Of a DNA stretch of 20,211 nucleotides, positions 12,824 through 20,107 are shown in pieces. The notes below the pieces were generated by a model, which was not told the DNA's origin, did not search any database, and saw only the letters and a list, made by a program, of their open reading frames with translations. A program made the translations under genes and the position numbers. The stretch's first letter is position 1. Each line of letters begins with the position of its first letter. Source of the DNA: a virus; the IMG/VR virus record IMGVR_UViG_3300044225_000034, positions 1 to 20,211 of that record. One strand, 5' to 3'.

Positions 12824-14776
12824 ATGCCAAACATAGAGAAAAGAAAAGGAAGTGGACAAGAAGTCTTTGAACCTAAAGATTTAGTCCTAGAGTTAATAGA
12901 AGCTGGTAAGGTGGGATCACTAGCCGATAGATTAACTAATGATGAAATCAATGAAATCCTAAAGGCTTTCTCTACTATGAAACAAGCTAAAGCTAAAGGT
13001 GGCAATGTAGAAAAACAAATGGAGCTATTCCAAGATGGTGGACTTAAAGATGAAGGCAATACAAAAGATCCGATATCAGGTAATGATGTACCACCGGGAG
13101 CAACACAAGAAGAAGTAAGAGATGATATACCGGCACAGTTAAGTGAAGGGGAGTTTGTATTTCCTGCAGATGTTGTAAGATATATTGGACTAGAAAAGTT
13201 AATGATGATGAGACAGGAAGCAAAGATGGGTCTCAAAACTATGGAAAGAATGGGACAGATGGGTAATGCTGATGAAGCAACTATACCCGATGATATGCCA
13301 TTTAGTATAATAGATATAGAAATAGCAGAGGGTGATGATGATGAAGTGGAGGAAAGAGCACAAGGAGGAGTTATAAAAGCCGCTAATGGTTTTGTGGGAA
13401 CAACAACAGCAACTAATCCCTTACAAACTAGGCAACCTAGCAATATGGGAGCACCTACAGGATTAAAATCAGCATATACTGCTCCTATAATACCACCTGC
13501 TACTTCTGCACCCACAGGTGGCTTTACATATAAAAGTCCTGTAGATCAGACTAAAAAAGCTACATATACAGGATTATTTGGAGGTCAAGAATTAACACAA
13601 GGACCTGACGAGTATAGAACGTTTATAAACAATGAAAACGTAGAAATACAAATACCATTTAAGAATGGTAAAATATTTACAGGTTTTACAATACCCGAAG
13701 GATTCAAAGAAAAAACTGAAAAGGTAGACACTGCTAGAGTGCAAACAGCTAGAATAAAATCAGCTAAAGTATCAGAAGGTGAAGGAGATAGTTCAGGTGT
13801 TACGAGTGGTGCAATAGATCCTGCAGGAGATCCATTAAGTTATAGTGGTATTGGTGCTAAAGACGATTTAGACAAGAATATGAAAGAGTTTGGTAAGATG
13901 CAATTCGGTGTCATAGGATTATCGGGTATTTATTCAGGGGCAAAAGCTGGAATAATGGGTCGCATGGAAATGAATCAAACAACTTTAGGTGCATTAACAC
14001 AAACTTATACAGCAGCTAAAAATGAATTAGGTTTAAAGGGTAAGGATATAAACACTTTAACTGATCAAGAAAGGGCAGACTTGAATAAATCTTTTGAAAG
14101 AGGTAAAATGGCAGTTGAGGAGTTTGGATTAGGCGATTTAGGTAATGTTTCTATTGATGATGTTGTAAGTAATGTTAATGCAGTAGCTGATATTTATGGT
14201 GTAACACCAGTTAGTACAAGAACAAACATTAATAAAAGTTTAAACATAGGTAAGGTAATAGGAAAAATATCTGTTGCAAGAGAAAAGAAAAGAAAAGAAT
14301 TAATTAAAGTTATAGGAAAAGGTGTGCAACAAGGATTTAGTCCTGAAGAAGCTCTAGGTATAGAGAGTTTAGGAAAAACACAACAACAAGATATCATGGC
14401 AGCATTAGAAAGTGGTAAAGGTGTTAATGAATTTGGTGGTATTAGTTCAAAAGCTCTAGATGATATCATGTCAATAAATAAGGGTAATGTAGGAATAGGA
14501 ACTAAGGGAGGTATAGGAGCAGTTGGCTCTAGTACTCCTTCCGGTGGTATTGGATTGGGAGGTCCACAAGGAATATCCCAATCCAGCATAGGAACATCTG
14601 CAGGATCTTTTGGAGGCTCTCCAAGCGATGGTCCGGGAGAAGATTCTGATCCTTCAAGTGGAGACACTGGACTAGGATCAGAGGGTTACTCTACTGCTGT
14701 AGGTGGTTTCATACCTAGACTTAAAAAGAAAACTAAGACTAAGAAGATGAAGCGTGGTGGATTAGCTTCACGATAA
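12824..14776 (+). CDS. large marine-phage virion-type protein, 650 aa
   Basis: Residues 68-160 hold the strongest block: LFQDGGLKDEG, GNDVPPGATQEEVRDDIPAQ, LSEGEFVFPADVVRYIGLEK and MGQMGNADEATIPDDMPF. From memory this block, especially L-S-x-G-E-F-V-x-P-A-D-V-V-R, recurs in many marine phages and is suspected to be structural, without a defined role. The middle is a mixture of low-complexity and helical segments (about 380-520). Residues 545-625 are Gly/Ser/Pro-rich and probably disordered. The end, PRLKKKTKTKKMKRGGLASR, repeats the basic Gly-Gly motif seen at the end of the 98-residue protein at 2260. Its place between the polyvalent protein and the scaffold suggests an internal or ejected virion protein. 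Confidence 0.7.
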   Translation: MPNIEKRKGSGQEVFEPKDLVLELIEAGKVGSLADRLTNDEINEILKAFSTMKQAKAKGGNVEKQMELFQDGGLKDEGNTKDPISGNDVPPGATQEEVRDDIPAQLSEGEFVFPADVVRYIGLEKLMMMRQEAKMGLKTMERMGQMGNADEATIPDDMPFSIIDIEIAEGDDDEVEERAQGGVIKAANGFVGTTTATNPLQTRQPSNMGAPTGLKSAYTAPIIPPATSAPTGGFTYKSPVDQTKKATYTGLFGGQELTQGPDEYRTFINNENVEIQIPFKNGKIFTGFTIPEGFKEKTEKVDTARVQTARIKSAKVSEGEGDSSGVTSGAIDPAGDPLSYSGIGAKDDLDKNMKEFGKMQFGVIGLSGIYSGAKAGIMGRMEMNQTTLGALTQTYTAAKNELGLKGKDINTLTDQERADLNKSFERGKMAVEEFGLGDLGNVSIDDVVSNVNAVADIYGVTPVSTRTNINKSLNIGKVIGKISVAREKKRKELIKVIGKGVQQGFSPEEALGIESLGKTQQQDIMAALESGKGVNEFGGISSKALDDIMSINKGNVGIGTKGGIGAVGSSTPSGGIGLGGPQGISQSSIGTSAGSFGGSPSDGPGEDSDPSSGDTGLGSEGYSTAVGGFIPRLKKKTKTKKMKRGGLASR

Positions 14777-14837
14777 TAATTCACATACTAGCTACTTATC
14801 CCCCGAATGATGGCTACGATAACCCTAGGAGTAAAAA
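14777..14837. promoter_or_regulatory. short gap before scaffold with strong ribosome binding site
   Basis: A 61-base gap, unusual in this array. It ends with TAGGAG (14826-14831), six bases before ATG 14838, a strong Shine-Dalgarno match. The upstream part contains TAGCTACT, also present in the gap before the capsid gene near 15862. No promoter boxes or convincing hairpin were found. Confidence 0.4.
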
Positions 14838-15725
14838 ATGGCAGAAGAAGCTACAAAACAAGAAATGGTGGTAGATGCTACACCTGAGAAAAAAGCATTT
14901 ATGACTAAACGTTCTACTCATGAAGAAAGAATTAAAAAAGATGAGGAAGAGCTAAAAGAAATGATTGAGGCACAAAAAGGTGAAACAGAATCTGTTGAAG
15001 AAAAGAAAACAGAGGATGAGGAAGAACCGAAGGGTGCTGAAGAAAAAACTTTTAAAAAGCGTTATGGAGATTTACGAAGACACACCCAAGAAAAAGAAAA
15101 GCAATTTCAAAAGCAGCTTGATGAGTTAAAAAGTCAATTAACACAAGCCGCTCAAAAAGAAATGAAGTTGCCAAAGTCTGATGAAGACATAGATGCTTGG
15201 GCAAAAGAATATCCTGATGTGGCTAAGATTGTAGAAACAATTGCTATTAAAAAAGCAAAAGAACAATCCGAGTCTTTAGAAAAAAGAATTAAAGAAATAA
15301 ATCAGTTTAACGAAGAGACTGTAAAAGAAAGAGCAGAAGTTGAACTTATGAGAATACATCCTGACTTTGATCAGATTAGAGACAGTGATGATTTTCATGA
15401 ATGGGCAGAGCAGCAACCACAGTGGGTACAGAATGCGTTATATGAAAATCAAGATGATGCAAAGTCAGCAGCAAGAGCAATTGATTTGTATAAAGCAGAT
15501 AAAGGCATTAACAAGAAAGACACAAGTGAGAGTGGCAAAAGTGCTGCTACACAAGTTAAGGCAAAAACTACAAAAGCTACCCCAACGGTTGATAGCACCA
15601 AAAAGATTAAAGAATCCGATGTTCAGAAAATGTCTGCTACAGCATATGAGAAAAACGCAGATATGATAATGGAAGCAATAAGGTCTGGCAACTTCGTATA
15701 TGACGTATCAGGCTCTGCTAGATAA
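14838..15725 (+). CDS. scaffolding protein, 295 aa
   Basis: Highly charged and largely helical. The N-terminal 90 residues are Glu/Lys-rich; FKKRYGDLRRHTQEKEKQFQ (71-90) leads into a long coiled coil; the centre has WAKEYPDVAKIVETIA and RIHPDFDQIRDSDDFHEWAE. The latter pattern (h-x-HPDF-x-x-I...F-x-x-W) is typical of phage scaffold proteins that chaperone coat assembly and leave before DNA entry. A Lys/Thr-rich linker precedes the C-terminal helix (SATAYEKNADMIMEAIRSGN), where scaffolds usually bind coat. Location directly before the major capsid gene supports the call. Promoter P2 begins five bases after its stop. Confidence 0.85.
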   Translation: MAEEATKQEMVVDATPEKKAFMTKRSTHEERIKKDEEELKEMIEAQKGETESVEEKKTEDEEEPKGAEEKTFKKRYGDLRRHTQEKEKQFQKQLDELKSQLTQAAQKEMKLPKSDEDIDAWAKEYPDVAKIVETIAIKKAKEQSESLEKRIKEINQFNEETVKERAEVELMRIHPDFDQIRDSDDFHEWAEQQPQWVQNALYENQDDAKSAARAIDLYKADKGINKKDTSESGKSAATQVKAKTTKATPTVDSTKKIKESDVQKMSATAYEKNADMIMEAIRSGNFVYDVSGSAR

Positions 15726-15729
15726 TATG

Positions 15730-15757
15730 TTGACATCAAAGAATAAATATGTATAAC
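15730..15757 (+). promoter_or_regulatory. predicted sigma70-type promoter P2 for the capsid gene
   Basis: A perfect -35 box TTGACA (15730-15735), a 16-base spacer and -10 box TATAAC (15752-15757). Both boxes and the ATATG just before the -10 are the same as in P1 at 343-371, the only other site of this kind I found. Expected role: extra transcription of the capsid cassette. Confidence 0.7.
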
Positions 15758-15766
15758 TATACATAT
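15747..15766. repeat. perfect 9-2-9 palindrome over the P2 -10 region
   Basis: The arms ATATGTATA and TATACATAT flank AC. The dyad covers the -10 box and the expected start site. It is a plausible operator for repression or timing of the capsid promoter, or an easily melted A+T-rich start region (inference). Confidence 0.5.
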
Positions 15767-15782
15767 CTATAAATGTGACCTC

Positions 15783-15792
15783 TCCACGTGGA
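15783..15792. repeat. 10-base perfect palindrome TCCACGTGGA
   Basis: A G+C-rich dyad in an A+T-rich leader, about 18-27 bases after the predicted P2 start. It could bind a protein or be a methylation or restriction-type site. Small enough that chance is possible. Confidence 0.3.
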
Positions 15793-15904
15793 CAACTCAC
15801 ATAGTAAACTACACTTGAAAGCCTACCTGATGGTAAGAGCCTATGTCTAAATAGCTACTAGATATACAACCTCAAACACTATTAGCCGATGACGAGTAAA
15901 TTTA

Positions 15905-15916
15905 GCACAATCGTGC
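15905..15916 (+). other. short stem-loop before the capsid ribosome binding site
   Basis: GCAC-AATC-GTGC, with a further AAAT/ATTT pairing possible across a three-base bulge, then a T-rich run (TTTGTTTTATTTT). It looks like a weak intrinsic terminator, but it sits between promoter P2 and the capsid ATG, so it would more likely act as a leaky terminator, an RNA-processing site or an mRNA stabiliser. Confidence 0.35.
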
Positions 15917-15947
15917 ATTTGTTTTATTTTCAAAAATGGAGATGAAA

Positions 15948-17021
15948 ATGGCATTTAAAACTGCAGCAGGTTACGGTAATCTGCCCAATGGTAATTTCTC
16001 CCCAGTTATTTACTCTAAGCAGGTTCAGTTAGCCTTCAGAAAAACTTCCGTTGTTGAATCAATCACAAACTCCGATTATTTCGGAGAGATTGCCAACATG
16101 GGTGATTCTGTAAAAATCATTAAAGAGCCAGAAATCACCGTTAAGGAATACGCTAGGGGTGCAAACGTGCAACCTCAAGACCTTGACGATGAGGACTTTA
16201 CATTAACTATTGACAAAGCAAACTACTTTGCTTTCAAAATAGATGATATTGAAGAGGCTCACAGTCACGTAAACTTCTCTCAAATGGCAAGTGACAGAGC
16301 GGGTTACAGACTTAAAGACAACTTCGACCAAGATGTTCTTGGTTACTTGTCAGGATTTGCACAAGCATCTAACAATGCTGTAGCAAGTTCAGCTAACTCA
16401 ACAGTTAACGGAACTAAGTCAGTGTCAACTGCAGGTTCAGATGAATTGTTGACAAGCATGAAGCTAAGAAAAGATAGCTTTGGTAACATCACTACAAGTA
16501 GTGCAGGTGACCATTCTATTCCAATAGCTCCAAGACTAGGTGGTGCAACTTCTCAAGCAACTGCTACTGCTACTCCTTTACAGGTTATAGCAAGAATGGC
16601 AAGATTACTTGATACTCAGTTCGTAGACACTGATGGTAGATGGTTAGTTCTACATCCAACTTTTATTGAAGTTCTAAAAGACGAAGACTCTCGTCTTCTA
16701 AATGGTGACTTCGGTGAGTCAGGTGGATTGAGAGCAGGTCTATCTGTAGGGAAGATACATGGCTTTGACGTATATATGTCAAACAACTTACCTGCAGTAG
16801 GTACAGGTCCGGGAACATCTGGAACTGCTAACCAAAACTCAAACTACGGTGTTATCGTTGCAGGACATAGTTCAGCAGTAGCTACTGCCGAGCAAATCAA
16901 CAAGACAGAGACTTATAGAGATCCTGATTCTTTTGCTGATATTGTTCGTGGTATGCATTTGTATGGTAGAAAGATTCTTCGACCTGAAGCAATCGCCACT
17001 GCCAAGTATAACGTAGGATAA
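15948..17021 (+). CDS. major capsid protein, 357 aa
   Basis: The sequence begins MAFKTAAGYGNLPNGNFSPV, followed by VQLAFRKTSVVESITNSDYF, GDSVKIIKEPEITVKEYARG and ANYFAFKIDDIEEAHSHVNF; from memory this is the coat protein of HMO-2011-type marine podoviruses, with an HK97-like fold expected. The end, SFADIVRGMHLYGRKILRPE, matches the usual coat C terminus. ATG 15948 is chosen because GGAG lies six bases upstream; the two earlier in-frame ATGs (15936, 15942) sit before or against that site. Codons ending in C for Phe, Asn, Asp and Tyr are visibly more common than in neighbouring genes, consistent with very high expression. Confidence 0.92.
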   Translation: MAFKTAAGYGNLPNGNFSPVIYSKQVQLAFRKTSVVESITNSDYFGEIANMGDSVKIIKEPEITVKEYARGANVQPQDLDDEDFTLTIDKANYFAFKIDDIEEAHSHVNFSQMASDRAGYRLKDNFDQDVLGYLSGFAQASNNAVASSANSTVNGTKSVSTAGSDELLTSMKLRKDSFGNITTSSAGDHSIPIAPRLGGATSQATATATPLQVIARMARLLDTQFVDTDGRWLVLHPTFIEVLKDEDSRLLNGDFGESGGLRAGLSVGKIHGFDVYMSNNLPAVGTGPGTSGTANQNSNYGVIVAGHSSAVATAEQINKTETYRDPDSFADIVRGMHLYGRKILRPEAIATAKYNVG

Positions 17022-17032
17022 GGGAGATATAA

Positions 17033-17563
17033 ATGGCAACTTTTGATTTAACCTCAAAGGATACCACAGGTATCTTTTCCGACTCTATCGTGGCTATGCC
17101 TTCTATGAAGAATACTAATGTAATGAGAAATATTGAGGCTTACCTTGATATCGATGCATTAGTAGCAGCAGGTGGTAGCTTCTCAGACGGAGATATATTT
17201 CAGGTGTTAGAAATACCTGCAAATACTTTAGTCATAAATGCAGGTGCAGAAGTGATGAAAGCATTCACAGGCAGTTGTACTCTTGACATGGACTTCGCAG
17301 CAGGAGATGACATTATTGATGGTGCAGACATTACATCTACAGGCTTTTGTGCCGCAGGTAGTAATGGTCAAACCAACACTATTGTCGGAAGTGGAGCTTC
17401 AACTTACACTCAATTTGTAACTACTACAGATACTATTGATGCTAAGATTGCAGGTGCCGCTCCAGCTACAGGCAGACTTAGAATGTATGCCACTGTTATT
17501 GATTTAGCAGGTCATGGTTTAGATGATAAGCCTGACGAAGTTGATAGAGATCAATTAGCTTAA
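17033..17563 (+). CDS. capsid-associated protein, possibly decoration, 176 aa
   Basis: An acidic, Gly/Ala/Thr-rich, mostly beta-type protein (DGDIFQVLEIPANTLVINAG, GRLRMYATVIDLAGHG). From memory it follows the coat gene in many marine podoviruses. It shares the coat gene's promoter and is closed off by a stem-loop, so it is expected in amounts similar to the coat. That favours a capsid decoration or head-surface protein, though a head-completion role cannot be excluded. GGGAG at 17022-17026, six bases before the ATG, is a strong ribosome binding site. Confidence 0.65.
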   Translation: MATFDLTSKDTTGIFSDSIVAMPSMKNTNVMRNIEAYLDIDALVAAGGSFSDGDIFQVLEIPANTLVINAGAEVMKAFTGSCTLDMDFAAGDDIIDGADITSTGFCAAGSNGQTNTIVGSGASTYTQFVTTTDTIDAKIAGAAPATGRLRMYATVIDLAGHGLDDKPDEVDRDQLA

Positions 17564-17569
17564 ATTTAT

Positions 17570-17599
17570 ATGAGAGAGCAGGGCAACTTGCTCTTTCAT
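17570..17599 (+). terminator. strong stem-loop after the capsid cassette, likely terminator
   Basis: An 11-base-pair stem (one G-U pair): 17570-17580 pairs with 17589-17599, around the eight-base loop GGGCAACT. It is the strongest hairpin I found in the window and begins seven bases after the stop of the 176-residue gene. The 3' arm is T-rich and is followed by T-rich sequence rather than a pure U-run, so it may terminate partially or protect the capsid mRNA's 3' end. Confidence 0.65.
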
Positions 17600-17615
17600 T
17601 CTCATAGGAATTATA

Positions 17616-18557
17616 ATGTCTGGAACTTTTCTCGTATTAACTAATAAAACTTTAGCTAGAATAAATGAGGTGCAACTTACTTCTAGTAATTTTAGTGATG
17701 CAAGAGGAATACAAGTACAGGCACAGAATGCAGTAAATGAAGCAATAAGATATATTAATCAAAGAGAATTTAATTATCCTTTTAATCATGCCACAGAAAC
17801 TAAAACCCTAACTGCAGGGGTAGTTAGATATAGTATACCTACATCTGCAAAGACTGTAGATTATAATACTTTCAGATTAGTAAAAGATAGTGACTTAGGC
17901 AATTCAGGATATAGATTAGGTCAATTAGATTATAACGAATACATAAATGCTGTTAGTGATCAAGAAGATGAAATAAATTCTACAACCACTAGCACAACAC
18001 ATACAGACTCTGTGACAACAATAACAGTTACTAGTACATCAGGATTTGATACTGCTGGAACATTGTTTATAGGAAATGAAGAAATAACATATACTGCCAT
18101 AGGTAGTAGCACAACATTTACAGGATGTACAAGAGGTGCTGGAGGCACTACGGCAGCCTCAATAGCTAGTGGTGTAACAGTAACGCAATTTGATCAAGGT
18201 GGTATACCTGAAAATATAGTTAGGACACCCGATAATAATTATTTACTTTATCCATTTCCCGATAAATCATATTCTCTAAAATTTGATTACTATACATTTC
18301 CATCAGACCTATCTGCTCATAGTGATACAACGAGTATACCAGCAAGATTTGATGCTATTATAGTAGATGGAGCGACAGCTTTTGTTTATCAATACAGAGG
18401 TGAGACTGCACAATATCAACTTAACTTCCAAAGATTTGAACAAGGCATAAAGAACATGCAAACACTCTTAGTTAATAAATATGATTATGTAAGATCTACT
18501 TTTATACCAAGAGTTGGAGCATATAGTACAACTAATATAATAGGTAGAACACTTTAA
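17616..18557 (+). CDS. tail adaptor / tail tubular protein with inserted beta-type module, 313 aa
   Basis: The N-terminal half (LARINEVQLTSSNFSDARGI, AVNEAIRYINQREFNYPFNH) and the C-terminal third (PDNNYLLYPFPDKSYSLKFD, IPARFDAIIVDGATAFVYQY) fit the adaptor that joins portal to tail nozzle (P22 gp4 or T7 gp11 role). Between them, residues 121-192 form a Thr/Ser-rich beta-type insert (TITVTSTSGF, GTLFIGNEEITYT, TFTGCTRGAGGTTAAS) of a kind I know as a repeated module in marine phage tail proteins. ATG 17616 has AGGA at 17606-17609. The stop overlaps the next gene as TAATG. Confidence 0.75.
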   Translation: MSGTFLVLTNKTLARINEVQLTSSNFSDARGIQVQAQNAVNEAIRYINQREFNYPFNHATETKTLTAGVVRYSIPTSAKTVDYNTFRLVKDSDLGNSGYRLGQLDYNEYINAVSDQEDEINSTTTSTTHTDSVTTITVTSTSGFDTAGTLFIGNEEITYTAIGSSTTFTGCTRGAGGTTAASIASGVTVTQFDQGGIPENIVRTPDNNYLLYPFPDKSYSLKFDYYTFPSDLSAHSDTTSIPARFDAIIVDGATAFVYQYRGETAQYQLNFQRFEQGIKNMQTLLVNKYDYVRSTFIPRVGAYSTTNIIGRTL

Positions 18558-20107
18558 TGGCAGACTTATCTCAAGTAACTCCTGTAGCATTTAACTGTGA
18601 AGGTGGACTAGTTTTAAATAGGTCTACCTTTATGATGAAACCGGGTGAGGCATTAGAGTTAGAAAACTTTGAACCTGACATTGAAGGTGGGTATAGACGT
18701 ATAAATGGATTTAGTAAGTATGTAACTGCAGTTGTTCCTCAAACAACCTCTTCTTCTGAAAAAGTTCTAATGGTAGCAACATTTGCTAGTAAGGTTGTAG
18801 CAGCAAGAGGAACTAATATATTTCAAGCCACTCCCGGTGGATCTTCATGGACAACAATAGATAGTGGTAGAACAAGTGCAAGTAAATATTCATTTGAAAG
18901 ATTTAACTTTGACGGTAATGATAAGTTAATAGTTGCAGATGGAACAAATGCACCTACAGTATTTAACTCTTCATTCTCTGCTACAGATGTATCATCAGGT
19001 GGTGGTGGAGAAGTAAGCACTGCAGTAACAGGTGCTAAATTTGTTGTGGCATTCAAAGAACATATGTTCTATGCAGGTATGTCAAGTGCTAAACAGGAAT
19101 TAGTATTTAGTGTACCTTTTGATGAAGACAACTTTGCTACAGGTAGTGGTGCAGGAACTGTCAAAGTTGATGATGAGATAACGGGTCTTAAAGTTTTCCG
19201 TGAAGACTTATTTATATTTTGTCAAAATAGAATATTTAAGTTATCAGGAACATCAACAAGTAACTTTGCTATAACTGCAGTAACAAGAGATATAGGATGT
19301 ATCAATGGTGATACAATCCAAGAATTTGCAGGTGACTTAATATTCTTAGGTCCTGATGGTTTAAGAACCATTGCAGGTACTGCGAGAATTGGTGACGTTG
19401 AATTAGGAACTATAAGTTCTAATGTTCAAAGTTTATTTGATGATAACTTATCTAGTGCTTCACAGTTTGACTCAATAGTTATACCTGATAAAACACAATA
19501 CAGAATATTCTTTACTAAAGATGGTCAAGGTGAAAATGCGACAAATGGTGTTATGTGTGTTATGAAAGGACAGTCTTTTGAGTTTGCAAAACTAAGAGGG
19601 ATTAAACCTGCTTCAACAGACACATTTGTATCAGAAGGAAATGTTATAGTTCTTCATGGTGCTTATAGTGGGGGTTACATATACAGACAGGAATCAGGTA
19701 ATGACTTTGATGGAACTGCTATACTAGGTAAATATAGAGGTCCTGATATGACATTTGGTGATGCAGGTATACGTAAACATATGCAACGTGTTATAGTAAA
19801 CTTTAAACCTGAATCAACAATAGATGCAGATTTATTTTTAAGATATGATTATGAAGCTAAAGATTCTGCAAGACCTGCAGCTTATGAGTTAGATTCTAGT
19901 GATATAGCAGCTATATATGGTTCAGCAACCTATGGTGCTAGTTCCACAAACTTTGGAACATATGGTGGTGCATCACAACCCCTAGTAAGACAATCTGTTG
20001 AAGGTTCAGGATTTGCAGTAGCATTAAGAGTTAATGACGGTGGGTCTACTGCACCATATTCACTAAAAGGTTTTCAATTAGAATATCAGACAGGAGCAAG
20101 AAGATAA
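18557..20107 (+). CDS. tail stabilisation / nozzle protein, 516 aa
   Basis: The N terminus contains NCEGGLVLNRSTFMMKPGEA followed by LELENFEPDIEGGYRRINGF, a signature I know from podovirus tail stabilisation proteins. The body has repeating beta strands such as NDKLIVADGTNAPTVF, GLKVFREDLFIFCQNRIFKL and GDLIFLGPDGLRTIAG, fitting a beta-propeller. The C terminus (HMQRVIVNFKPESTIDADLF, YSLKGFQLEYQTGARR) is a beta sandwich-like end. Length is near P22 gp10 (472). It would extend the short tail tube below the adaptor and hold the fibres. The next gene begins right after its stop. Confidence 0.8.
   Translation: MADLSQVTPVAFNCEGGLVLNRSTFMMKPGEALELENFEPDIEGGYRRINGFSKYVTAVVPQTTSSSEKVLMVATFASKVVAARGTNIFQATPGGSSWTTIDSGRTSASKYSFERFNFDGNDKLIVADGTNAPTVFNSSFSATDVSSGGGGEVSTAVTGAKFVVAFKEHMFYAGMSSAKQELVFSVPFDEDNFATGSGAGTVKVDDEITGLKVFREDLFIFCQNRIFKLSGTSTSNFAITAVTRDIGCINGDTIQEFAGDLIFLGPDGLRTIAGTARIGDVELGTISSNVQSLFDDNLSSASQFDSIVIPDKTQYRIFFTKDGQGENATNGVMCVMKGQSFEFAKLRGIKPASTDTFVSEGNVIVLHGAYSGGYIYRQESGNDFDGTAILGKYRGPDMTFGDAGIRKHMQRVIVNFKPESTIDADLFLRYDYEAKDSARPAAYELDSSDIAAIYGSATYGASSTNFGTYGGASQPLVRQSVEGSGFAVALRVNDGGSTAPYSLKGFQLEYQTGARR

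Larger units (their letters stand above)
15726..15947. other. capsid leader region
   Basis: A 222-base gene-free stretch, the second longest in the window. It holds the predicted promoter P2, a palindrome covering its -10 region, a second perfect palindrome at 15783-15792, a short hairpin at 15905-15916, and the capsid ribosome binding site GGAG at 15938-15941. The predicted mRNA leader is about 180 bases. No small gene is seen. Confidence 0.7.

Noticed and set aside
12736-13515. Long open frame on the minus strand (259 codons)
   Set aside because: It is antisense to a protein with recognisable marine-phage blocks, has Ser/Pro/Cys-rich shadow composition, no ribosome binding site and no family resemblance.
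14194-14667. Minus-strand open frame of 157 codons
   Set aside because: It is the mirror of the Gly/Ser-rich tail of the 650-residue gene, which yields Pro/Ser-rich antisense sequence.
15936-15947. Earlier in-frame ATGs for the capsid gene
   Set aside because: The first covers the Shine-Dalgarno GGAG itself and the second abuts it; only ATG 15948 has correct spacing.
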